A stretch of DNA of 5,273 bases from Thermoproteota archaeon (GCA_021158805.1 JAGGTZ010000124.1:1-5273), one strand, 5' to 3'. Positions 1-4,940 are shown, counted from the stretch's first letter. The notes: generated by a model from the letters alone, not told the origin. Made by a program: numbers and translations.

Positions 1-112
1 CCTTTCTATCTTCATCACCATAAAAGACGATGGAATCGTTTTCTCGGTCAATGCTATTCTTTAACTCATCCTTAAGCCTTATGAGATCTGCCCTGCTGAT
101 CCCGCCCTGCCA
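1..112 (-). pseudogene. Cas2-like C-terminal fragment, or continuation of the broken cas1
   Basis: Reading the minus strand from about 112 to the window edge gives an open frame with segments SRADLIRLKDEL, then IDRENDSIVFY, then GDEDRK. The pattern 'leader-helix, then IDxExDSIxxY' resembles the second half of Cas2, the small partner of Cas1 in spacer integration, where a beta-strand follows the acidic DS motif. The Cas2 N-terminus with its catalytic Asp is not visible upstream; instead the sequence runs directly out of the Cas1 remnant in another frame. If Cas2 is right, a deletion has removed the Cas1 C-terminal half and the Cas2 N-terminus. The alternative is that this is simply the next part of Cas1 after a frameshift, where families have a F-x-GR-x-RPP segment that FYGDEDRK could represent. 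The sequence beyond base 1 would decide. Both readings place it in the same adaptation locus. Confidence 0.4.
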
Positions 113-507
113 GCATCTTCAGCCTCCAAGAGGAGGGCTCAACCTCCTCAATTATCGGACAGCCCGCCCACTCTATTCTCGTAGTACCTTAGGTTCTTCA
201 GCATGTTCTCCACGCTCCCTCCCCCCGCCAGATCTGCTTTCTTCTCTGAATCCAAGTGGTGCTAGGCTTGCCTCAGGGTCACGAAACCGGAGTTGTAGTG
301 CCTCCTCGGGTAATAGGAATTCATGTAGTATCTGAAGCAGTTGTAGACGTGAAGGATAACTCTGTTACTGGCCAGGAGCTCTAAAAACCTCCTATTGAAC
401 TTGACCTCCCCGAAGACATGGGTCTCTGCCAAAGGCTATGAGAAGTATTATGAGGAGGATTCTAGCCTACCTAGAAGGGATTGAAACACGACATAGAGGA
501 GTCTCAA
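82..507 (-). pseudogene. cas1: Broken cas1, CRISPR adaptation integrase (N-terminal part)
   Basis: The minus strand encodes a recognisable N-terminal half of Cas1, the integrase that inserts new spacers. In one frame from 420 downward are HVFGEVKFNRRFLELLA, then YYMNSYYPRRHYNSGF, then a broken QA-HHLDSEKKADLA (stop TAG at 264-262), then SVENMLKNLRYYENRVG. These match the conserved Cas1 pattern GEV-F, YY-SFYPR, SG, KQAEHYLD-EKR and NML-N-RYY. Upstream in the same frame lie LRLLYVVF and later PLAET, as expected for a Cas1 N-terminus, but with stops at 450-448 and 438-436. A TTG at 507-505 could have been the start. Downstream the frame slips near 150 (IEEVE) and returns (ALLLEAEDAG), so two compensating indels are needed. 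About three codons seem missing before SVENML. The catalytic C-terminal domain is absent or beyond the window. The multiple independent lesions argue for a true pseudogene rather than one sequencing error. Confidence 0.85.
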
Positions 508-516
508 ACCAGCCTC
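494..516 (+). repeat. 23-nt direct repeat, left copy (in cas1 remnant)
   Basis: This 23-nt stretch matches 1733-1755 with one mismatch (TAGAGGAG here, TAGAAGAG there; shared core GAGTCTCAAACCAGCCTC). Here it lies in the Cas1 N-terminal region, where the minus strand reads EAGLRLLY. The two copies are in the same orientation, 1,239 bp apart, and bracket vapBC1 and the decayed vapBC. Confidence 0.85.
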
Positions 517-822
517 GTGGCGTGAAAGTCAAGTATTGAGTTAAACCTTCAGCTAAATAGCTGTAATTCTTATGGAAACCCATCCACCGGTTTTCGTGGC
601 TAACACTAATAGTCGTTCATACCCCCAGGTCCTCTCATGAAGTGGAACATGATGTAGTCTGCTATCTCTTGGACGGGGATCTGATATACGAAGCATCATA
701 AAATCCATCTGTAAGATTATACAGCATGATGAATTTTATCGTGGGATCTATTTCACTCTAAGTATATTTGGTTCCACCTATTGGCCTTCATCTTTTTATG
801 ATCCCACTCTATCAATGTTATT
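517..822. other. Decayed spacer upstream of vapBC1
   Basis: This stretch of about 300 nt has no intact gene. The minus strand between about 740 and 605 keeps coding-like pieces in different frames: NLTDGFYDASYIR and, one frame over, IPVQEIADYIMFHF ending at a TAG near position 608. I do not recognise the family. A short palindrome CAGCT-AAAT-AGCTG lies at 550-563. GTGGGATC (741-748) and GATCCCAC (800-807) form an 8-bp inverted pair on either side of the vapBC1 promoter region. No tRNA or CRISPR array was seen. Confidence 0.5.
793..799 (+). promoter_or_regulatory. TATA-like box for vapBC1
   Basis: The T-rich TTTTTAT at 793-799 is centred about 27 nt before the ATG at 823, the usual spacing from an archaeal TATA box to the transcription start. 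This implies a leaderless mRNA. There is no Shine-Dalgarno before the ATG. GATCCCAC immediately follows the box and is the inverse of 741-748, a possible operator. Confidence 0.6.
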
Positions 823-1053
823 ATGAGTATAGTGGAGCTCGATGACAAGGGTAGGATAACAATACCTAAAAGGATGAGAAGGATCCTCGGTGGGAGGAAA
901 GTCCTCCTAATAGACTTGGGTGACAGGATTGAAATCATACCAGTCCCGGAAGATCCTTTTGAGACACTTAAGGGCTCCTTCAATATTGAAAAACCTTTCA
1001 AGGAGTTAAGGAGAGAAGCTGAGATACTAGCCGAAGGGGAGGCTGGAGGATAG
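823..1053 (+). CDS. AbrB/SpoVT-type antitoxin (VapB-like)
   Basis: A 76-residue protein with a SpoVT-AbrB swapped-hairpin DNA-binding domain over residues 1-48. The signature is VELDDKGRITIPKRMRRILG at 4-23, followed by strands around KVLLI (26-30) and DRIEIIPV (34-41). The acidic/amphipathic tail (about 50-76, KELRREAEILAEGE) is where such antitoxins usually wrap the toxin. It should neutralise the PIN toxin directly downstream and, as a dimer, repress its own promoter. Its TAG stop abuts the toxin ATG with no gap, indicating one transcript. The ATG at 823 is supported by the TATA box 27 nt upstream, and the domain begins at residue 2. Family-level assignment is firm; the pairing is inferred from adjacency. 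Confidence 0.9.
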   Translation: MSIVELDDKGRITIPKRMRRILGGRKVLLIDLGDRIEIIPVPEDPFETLKGSFNIEKPFKELRREAEILAEGEAGG

Positions 1054-1458
1054 ATGACCCTAATGGAGAATGACGTGATCTTTGCATACATGAACGAGAG
1101 CGATGAGAACCATCAAGCTGCCGTGAAGATCTTTCAGAAGCTGAGGGAAGGTAAGCTGAGAGTCGACATCTCAGGCATAACTCTGCTTGAGATGGAGCTC
1201 ATATACAGGTCTCAGAGGAGGGAATCTGAGCTTCTCAAGGTGATGTCGGCTCTCCTCTCCCTTCCTAACGTAGGCTTCATCCCACTTACACCAGAAATTG
1301 TTATAACGAGTATCCGACTCAGGGAGAAGATCGGACTCTCCTTCTTCGACTCCCACTACGCTGCAACAGCCCTCTACCTAGACGGTAGGATCATTTCATT
1401 TGATGAAGCATATGATAAGGTTCCGGGCCTTGTAAGGATGGATCCCAGATCTGATTGA
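1054..1458 (+). CDS. PIN-domain toxin ribonuclease (VapC-like)
   Basis: A 134-residue single PIN domain, normal for VapC toxins, which are Mg-dependent endoribonucleases acting on tRNA, rRNA or mRNA. Visible features in order: MENDVIFAYMNESDENH (4-20) at the first acidic site; GITLLEMELIYR (41-52) with E46; LSFFDSHYAATAL (95-107) with D99; and IISFDEAYDKV (113-123) with D117. The usual first-site motif L-D-T-N is replaced by M-E-N-D, so the first metal ligand would be E5, or D7 if the family register is shifted by two. The other acids are in place, so activity is likely but the first site deserves attention. ATG at 1054 directly follows the antitoxin stop; ATG at 1063 is an alternative. It is convergent with csx1, with a decayed vapBC between them. 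Confidence 0.9.
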   Translation: MTLMENDVIFAYMNESDENHQAAVKIFQKLREGKLRVDISGITLLEMELIYRSQRRESELLKVMSALLSLPNVGFIPLTPEIVITSIRLREKIGLSFFDSHYAATALYLDGRIISFDEAYDKVPGLVRMDPRSD

Positions 1459-1480
1459 TCTATACATCATTTAGGTAATT

Positions 1481-1597
1481 ATGGATTCTATTATTCGCCA
1501 TTTTGTCGGTGGCTGAGATGGTAGAAACTATCCGAATTTCAGAACTCTTCAGCATTACATGATGTCGGCGTTACAACACAGAGCTTAGAGAGACGTG
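1481..1597 (+). pseudogene. Decayed VapB antitoxin related to the one at 4228
   Basis: One reading frame from 1481 gives DSIIRHFVGG, a TGA stop (1514-1516), NYPNFRTL, then SALQHRA, TAG (1586-1588), RDV. It aligns with the C-terminal half of the intact antitoxin at 4228, which reads EDLMKRFVG, DWSSLRGTL and SSVELQHRAWREV, with only one codon net difference between FVG and QHRA. The TAG sits exactly where the intact gene has the Trp of QHRAW, and 19 of 24 bases match between 1574-1597 and 4429-4452. The N-terminal DNA-binding half is not recognisable. Inference: the remains of a second RHH-type vapB, now non-functional. Confidence 0.65.
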
Positions 1598-1711
1598 AGA
1601 GGTTTCTGCTGAAGGTCTCAGGCGGGATGCACCCTGCGCGTATATCCTGTACCTGCTAGAATAGATTCTAAGTCGGAGATATTAGGCTCTAAGACATACC
1701 TCAGCTTTTAA
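1597..1711 (+). pseudogene. Decayed VapC toxin fragments (PIN domain)
   Basis: Directly after the VapB remnant the sequence reads ERFLLKVSGG (1597-1626), matching CEKFLTKVSSGE of the intact toxin at 4455. The nucleotides GAAGGTCTCA are shared exactly. The toxin start and first catalytic Asp are missing: about 72 nt present in the intact pair are absent, and GTG triplets sit at both deletion edges in the intact copy. One frame over, LRVYPVP (1634-1654) and ILGSKTYLSF (1679-1708) align without gaps to LEVYDTT and MLMESIGLDF of the intact PIN domain, then hit TAA at 1709-1711. The last catalytic motifs (DDSLHYY, SFD) are gone and the csx1 3' end begins 21 nt later. It is non-functional. Confidence 0.6.
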
Positions 1712-1731
1712 CGTGTTCTTCTAGGGACTTC

Positions 1732-3039
1732 TTAGAAGAGTCTCAAACCAGCCTCCTTAAGGATTTTACGGGCATCTCTCTTATACCTAATTCGTATCTC
1801 TCTACCTCTTTCTAACTCGATGAGGCCCTTCTGAAGCCCTGCATGGGCTATCATCACCCTCCTGTTCGGCCTTCCTTCGCCTCGCTCCCAGCTCTCTGGA
1901 TTCTTCTGGAGTCCCGATAGCTCCTGCACTATCATCACCTTGTGGATTTCACCAACCTTCCCGTAGATCGCTTCGGATATCTCTTTCAATATATCTAGGC
2001 CTGCCGGCACTTCCACCTTATCCCTTAGATAGAGGGAGATTGCCCTAGCTAGGAGGAAAGCGTATACGCTCTCGTAATCGATTGCCACCCTTCTATTTAC
2101 CCTCTCTCCCTTAACCTCGGCGTTTTTCTTCCAGAGTTCGTACGCCCCTTTAACGGAGTCCTCTATTCCCTCCAATACCTTATCCTCCCCCTCATCATAG
2201 AGCTCCAAGAGGGCTAGTGGGAGGGGGTAGTACAGGGAGGAGAGGAAGTCCCTGACCCACCTCCTCAGCTCACCTGTCCTGTCATTGAAAATCCTCACGT
2301 CCTCTGGAGGCTCTCCTTTAGGCGTAAGTAACCTTCCCAGAGAGGAAGGAAACTGAATACCCCTGAAGGTCTCCCTATACACCAAGTTTAGATTTAAGGA
2401 AGAGGCGCCGCGGAAATAAGGGTCTGAGTTGTAGGCTTCTACCGTGATCTCATCTACCTCAGGGTGGGAAGCTAGGGAAAGGCTCGCCAGCATGCGCGCC
2501 AGGTACATGAGTTCTGCTGGCATGAAGTTTATCCCGTGGGTCAGGTCCAGCACTATCCTCCTATAGGTCTTCTCCAATACGAGATTCCCTAGCTCGATCA
2601 GAACGACCCCGATGAAGTCCCTCGCATCTCCTTGGAATTCCCACTTCCCGCCAGGTCTCCCAACGGCTGGAGCTACTACGATGCGCGGTTCCTCGGACCT
2701 TAAGCCTGCCTTCTCGAAGAGACACCGCAAGATGTTTTGGGATATACCCCTGACCTCCTCCAGCAGCGAAGTATAATCGTTGACTTTTCCTCCTGCCTTC
2801 TCATATGCTTCCTTACTGCACTCACCACACGTGCCCTCCACAAACCTGCCCCCAGATGGGCGATCCACCAAGCTATCCAGCACTATCACGACGGAGTCTG
2901 CCTTAAATTCAAGCCACTCAAGCATGGGAAGTAGGCTTGTGCATGAAGGCTTCTCAATTCCATTTATTCTGTAGTTAACTACACCCCAGTGAGCTGGGCT
3001 TCCCCAAGTCGAGATCAGCAGAACATCTCCGCTTTCCAC
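1732..3039 (-). CDS. csx1: Csx1, CARF-HEPN CRISPR ribonuclease (DxTHG family)
   Basis: A 435-residue accessory effector of type III CRISPR systems. In this family a CARF domain binds cyclic oligoadenylate made by Cas10 and switches on a C-terminal HEPN ribonuclease that cuts RNA non-specifically in the cytoplasm. Seen here: LLISTWGSPAHWGVVNY (7-23), the N-terminal CARF ligand loop; the hallmark DLTHG (165-169) preceded by a hydrophobic strand; a linker around 240-260; an alpha-helical C-terminal domain; and RRVMIAHAG (393-401) giving the HEPN catalytic R-x4-H (R394, H399). A C-x-x-C (C71, C74) lies in a variable CARF loop. Length is normal for the family. The GTG start at 3039-3037 is supported by a TATA-like AATTTTAA about 26 nt upstream and an in-frame stop 33 nt before it; the nearby ATG at 3041 is out of frame. 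It is divergent from the CARF-wHTH gene. Its last 8 codons belong to a 23-nt sequence repeated in the cas1 remnant. Confidence 0.95.
   Translation of the reverse strand: MESGDVLLISTWGSPAHWGVVNYRINGIEKPSCTSLLPMLEWLEFKADSVVIVLDSLVDRPSGGRFVEGTCGECSKEAYEKAGGKVNDYTSLLEEVRGISQNILRCLFEKAGLRSEEPRIVVAPAVGRPGGKWEFQGDARDFIGVVLIELGNLVLEKTYRRIVLDLTHGINFMPAELMYLARMLASLSLASHPEVDEITVEAYNSDPYFRGASSLNLNLVYRETFRGIQFPSSLGRLLTPKGEPPEDVRIFNDRTGELRRWVRDFLSSLYYPLPLALLELYDEGEDKVLEGIEDSVKGAYELWKKNAEVKGERVNRRVAIDYESVYAFLLARAISLYLRDKVEVPAGLDILKEISEAIYGKVGEIHKVMIVQELSGLQKNPESWERGEGRPNRRVMIAHAGLQKGLIELERGREIRIRYKRDARKILKEAGLRLF
1733..1755 (+). repeat. 23-nt direct repeat, right copy (csx1 3' end)
   Basis: This is the second copy of the 494-516 sequence, 22 of 23 identical. 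Read on the minus strand it encodes EAGLRLF and most of the csx1 stop codon. Outside the 23 nt the two loci do not match, so the duplicated block has sharp edges. Confidence 0.85.
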
Positions 3040-3060
3040 ATGGTAAGTTGGGCTTGACAG

Positions 3061-3070
3061 CTTAAAATTC
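3061..3070 (-). promoter_or_regulatory. TATA-like box for csx1
   Basis: The minus strand reads GAATTTTAAG here, centred about 26 nt before the GTG start at 3039, which fits a leaderless archaeal transcript. It supports GTG as the true start. Confidence 0.5.
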
Positions 3071-3171
3071 TACCATTCATGCGTAGCTGAACTATAGCCC
3101 TCATTTTAATGGCCTCTGGGAGATGCCTGACCGGTTGAGGGTCCTAGAGAGGAAACCTCCATGCGTATTCG

Positions 3172-3227
3172 ACATACTTGGTACCACTATAGAAGTATGT
3201 AACGCTGTTAGGAATTCAAGCATACTT
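3172..3227. promoter_or_regulatory. CATACTT operator-like repeats between the divergent CARF genes
   Basis: ACATACTT (3172-3179) and AAGTATGT (3193-3200) form a perfect 8-bp inverted repeat with a 13-nt spacer, and CATACTT recurs at 3221-3227. A related GACATATTCGGT at 3270-3281 matches GACATACTTGGT (3171-3182) at 10 of 12 positions and lies between the TATA box and the start of the CARF-wHTH gene. Such repeats suit binding by a dimeric winged-helix protein, and the CARF-wHTH product encoded next door is the obvious candidate. Binding is inferred. Confidence 0.5.
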
Positions 3228-3261
3228 ACATTGACGCTTATAGAATTTAACTAGCAGATAC

Positions 3262-3269
3262 CTTTATCT
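3262..3269 (+). promoter_or_regulatory. TATA-like box for the CARF-wHTH gene
   Basis: CTTTATCT at 3262-3269 is centred about 26 nt before the ATG at 3291. No Shine-Dalgarno is seen, so a leaderless transcript is likely. An imperfect CATACTT-type site (3270-3281) follows immediately and could overlap the transcription start region. Confidence 0.55.
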
Positions 3270-3290
3270 GACATATTCGGTTAAACGTAT

Positions 3291-4055
3291 ATGCAATACC
3301 TCAGTAGCCATTACTCCCTGCTAGCCCCGCTGGGCCTCAGCCCTCCCGTTGTCACGGAGCTAATCCAGTACTTAGACTGGCAGTACGGTTTGAAACCTAA
3401 AACCGTGGAACTAATCCTCACAAAGGATAAGCGTGTTCAGGAGGGCGCTAAACTCGTTGAGGTGGCCGTGAAGGACAGGTACCCTAAAGCTAAGGTGGTT
3501 AGCCTTACTTTGGACTATGAGGACATCGTGGATGAGAGCGTAGCCTTCGATTTCATGAGAGCAGCGGCTTCCGAGATAGCCAATCTAGAGAAGCCCATCT
3601 ACCTCCTCATCTCGGGAGGGAGGAAGAACGTGTCTGTGGAGGTAGCCCTTATAGGACAGGTACTCGCGGTATCCGGGATATATCATGTCGTCATGCCCGA
3701 TGTGAAGGTGGTTAACATCGAGCTCGAGAGGCTGAGGCCTAAGATAGAGGAGCTTGCTTCATCCGATGATCCCCTCAACTATTACAGAGGAAGTAAAGAG
3801 CTGCAGAACCTCATGTATCCCCCACTGACCTACAGCGTCATGAGGATACCCATGCTCCCGTTACCTTACTCGGTCATTAGGAGAGTGGCGAGGGTTCTCA
3901 GCGAGGGAGGCAGTAAGTCCGAGCTCGAGGGTCTTGGGGAAGATTACATAGCTGTCCTTAGATTCTCAGGCCTCATACAGGTATCGGGAGGCAAGATCAT
4001 ACCCACCGATCTGGGTAAAACGATAGGAGGGGCCATAAGAGAGGCTGTAGAGTGA
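3291..4055 (+). CDS. CARF-wHTH protein: cyclic-oligoadenylate sensor/regulator or ring nuclease
   Basis: A 254-residue protein with an N-terminal CARF (Rossmann-like) domain and a C-terminal winged helix. The first loop SLLAPLGLSPPVVTELIQYL (9-28) and the second motif LLISGGRKNVSVEVAL (105-120) are the two ligand loops seen in the Cas_NE0113/Crn1-like branch of CARF proteins, with S17 and K112 as candidate ligand or catalytic residues. Residues about 188-254 fit a wHTH: helices around SVIRRVARVLSEG and DYIAVLRFSG, then a wing GLIQVSGGKIIPTDLG. Proteins of this build bind cA4 or related rings; some degrade it (ring nucleases) and turn the Csx1 response off, while others (Csa3-like) regulate cas transcription. 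I cannot choose between these from sequence. ATG 3291 is supported by the TATA box and by the CARF strand starting within the first ten residues. It is divergent from csx1 and likely shares control through the CATACTT sites. Confidence 0.87.
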   Translation: MQYLSSHYSLLAPLGLSPPVVTELIQYLDWQYGLKPKTVELILTKDKRVQEGAKLVEVAVKDRYPKAKVVSLTLDYEDIVDESVAFDFMRAAASEIANLEKPIYLLISGGRKNVSVEVALIGQVLAVSGIYHVVMPDVKVVNIELERLRPKIEELASSDDPLNYYRGSKELQNLMYPPLTYSVMRIPMLPLPYSVIRRVARVLSEGGSKSELEGLGEDYIAVLRFSGLIQVSGGKIIPTDLGKTIGGAIREAVE

Positions 4056-4175
4056 TAGTACACCAGGAGATGGAGCGATTATCCATTAAACGCATAGGGC
4101 CCACTAAAACCGGTCCTAGCTCCCTGAACCTCCTCGACCTTCTCAGGAGTTTTGGATCGAAGTTCCCGGGATCCC

Positions 4176-4197
4176 TTACCCCTGAAGCATGGGGTAA
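4176..4197. repeat. Inverted repeat TTACCCC-N8-GGGGTAA
   Basis: A perfect 7-bp inverted repeat (4176-4182 and 4191-4197) with an 8-nt loop lies between the CARF-wHTH gene and the second vapBC. It abuts the TATA-like box at 4196-4204, covering the position of a BRE element. It may be an operator for the antitoxin or a hairpin at the end of the preceding transcript; there is no T-run after it, so a terminator is less likely. Confidence 0.5.
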
Positions 4198-4233
4198 ATT
4201 TATAGGTACTTATGTACCAAAGTACTTATGTCC
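4196..4233 (+). promoter_or_regulatory. Promoter and operator of the second vapBC
   Basis: AAATTTATA (4196-4204) is a good archaeal TATA box about 28 nt before the ATG at 4228, so the mRNA is probably leaderless. Between box and start is the palindrome GGTAC-TTAT-GTACC (4205-4218). The sequence GTACTTATGT occurs twice, at 4206-4215 and 4222-4231, 16 nt apart, the second copy running over the start codon. This is a compact autoregulatory operator layout typical of ribbon-helix-helix antitoxins; binding itself is inferred. Confidence 0.65.
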
Positions 4234-4458
4234 GAGGTAGTGAAGGCGGAGGTCCCCAAGGCGTTAGCGAGGAAATTCAGGAAGAGGGCCTTGGAGATCT
4301 ATGGCTACCAGAGGGGCGCTATAAAGCGGGCTCTAGAGGATCTAATGAAGAGATTTGTCGGCCTAGGCCGGGTAGATTGGTCCTCGCTGCGGGGCACCCT
4401 GAAGTCTGAGATCTCCTCTGTCGAGCTGCAACACAGGGCCTGGAGGGAAGTGGATTGA
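4228..4458 (+). CDS. VapB-type antitoxin, ribbon-helix-helix-like
   Basis: A 76-residue protein starting with a short strand VVKAEVPKALARKFRKRALE (4-23) and the motif YGYQRGAIKRALEDLMKRF (25-43). This is the strand-helix-helix layout of small archaeal VapB antitoxins, in which IYGYxxGAIKxAxE is common. The C-terminal part (about 47-76, DWSSLRGTLKS to QHRAWREVD) is the expected toxin-binding tail. It should dimerise, repress its own promoter through the adjacent GTACTTATGT repeats, and block the PIN toxin encoded next. Its TGA stop lies within the toxin's TTG start region (TTGA, 4-nt overlap), indicating translational coupling. ATG 4228 is fixed by the TATA box. The decayed copy at 1481 shares its C-terminal half. 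Confidence 0.87.
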   Translation: MSEVVKAEVPKALARKFRKRALEIYGYQRGAIKRALEDLMKRFVGLGRVDWSSLRGTLKSEISSVELQHRAWREVD

Positions 4459-4853
4459 CCCTCCTGATAGATACTAACATATTCTTGGAGCTCTTCCTAG
4501 ACCAAGAGAGGGCGGATGAATGTGAGAAGTTCCTGACGAAGGTCTCAAGTGGCGAAATCGAGGGCGTGGTCACGAAGTTCTCGGTCCATGCAATAGAGGC
4601 GATCCTTAATGATCCAGTGTTAATTCAGGGCTTTTTGAGAAATCTAATGGGTTCGGTGGGTCTGGAGGTTTATGATACCACATTAGAGGACGAGATGGCT
4701 GCTTCCATGCTCATGGAAAGCATAGGTCTAGACTTCGATGATAGTCTACATTACTACGTGGCGAAGAAGCTTGGAGTTGAAGCCATAATTAGCTTCGATA
4801 AGCACTTCGATAAGGTGGACCTAGTTAGGAAAGAGCCATTGGACTTCCTTTAA
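4455..4853 (+). CDS. vapC: VapC toxin, PIN-domain ribonuclease
   Basis: A 132-residue complete PIN domain. The order of motifs is textbook: LLIDTNIFLELF (3-14) with D6 and N8; HAIEAIL (45-51) with E48; LDFDDSLHYYVAKKLG (92-107) with D93, D95 and D96; and IISFDKHFDKV (111-121) with D115. These acids bind the metal ions for RNA cleavage, so the enzyme should be active. VapC toxins stop growth by cutting tRNA, rRNA or other RNA when the antitoxin is lost; the target cannot be told from sequence. The start is TTG at 4455, overlapping the antitoxin stop by 4 nt. No other start fits, because the DTN motif begins only six residues in. A TTG start may keep toxin output below antitoxin output. Confidence 0.93.
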   Translation: MTLLIDTNIFLELFLDQERADECEKFLTKVSSGEIEGVVTKFSVHAIEAILNDPVLIQGFLRNLMGSVGLEVYDTTLEDEMAASMLMESIGLDFDDSLHYYVAKKLGVEAIISFDKHFDKVDLVRKEPLDFL

Positions 4854-4855
4854 CG

Positions 4856-4876
4856 CCCCTCCACCATGAATAGGGG
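4856..4876 (+). terminator. Possible hairpin after vapC
   Basis: CCCCT (4856-4860) and AGGGG (4872-4876) can pair over an 11-nt loop just after the vapC stop. The stem is only 5 bp and no T-run follows, so termination is a weak guess. Confidence 0.25.
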
Positions 4877-4901
4877 GGATCAGGTATTGGCAACCGCTAG
4901 G

Positions 4902-4909
4902 ATTTTTAT
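4902..4909 (+). promoter_or_regulatory. TATA-like box for the CARDB-like gene
   Basis: ATTTTTAT at 4902-4909 lies about 35 nt before the GTG at 4941, implying a short leader of around ten nucleotides. Confidence 0.5.
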
Positions 4910-4940
4910 CTAATGCTATCTAAGAAAAGCGAGTAGATAC

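Noticed and set aside
30..335. A 101-codon open frame on the plus strand at the left edge.
   Set aside because: It is antisense to the cas1 remnant; its Ser/Pro/Arg-rich composition is typical of a shadow frame.
457..487. A possible lone CRISPR repeat: a TTCTAG/CTAGAA hairpin followed by GGGATTGAAAC, an ending common in archaeal repeats.
   Set aside because: No second copy occurs in the window and there is no repeat-spacer periodicity. The stretch also reads in frame as part of the Cas1 N-terminal remnant, so the resemblance is probably chance.
488..528. A self-matching spacer targeting the csx1 3' end, because the csx1-like 23-mer lies next to the repeat-like sequence.
   Set aside because: It depends on the single unsupported repeat. 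A coding-region duplication or insertion scar explains the match better.
753..1091. A 112-codon open frame on the minus strand opposite the AbrB antitoxin.
   Set aside because: It is the antisense shadow of a well-supported antitoxin gene and has low-complexity Ser/Leu/Ile composition with no family match.
1510..1560. A tRNA-like stretch (GGCTGAGATGGTAGAA resembles a D-arm).
   Set aside because: There is no TTCGA T-loop, no acceptor stem and no anticodon arm. It is better explained as part of the decayed VapB.
3078..3167. A repeated CATGCGTA (3078-3085 and 3160-3167).
   Set aside because: An 8-mer recurring within 250 nt is expected by chance fairly often, and it has no promoter-related placement.
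4052..4240. A 62-codon open frame starting GTGA, overlapping the CARF-wHTH stop.
   Set aside because: It has no recognisable domain and no promoter of its own, runs through the whole vapB promoter and operator, and overlaps the vapB start.
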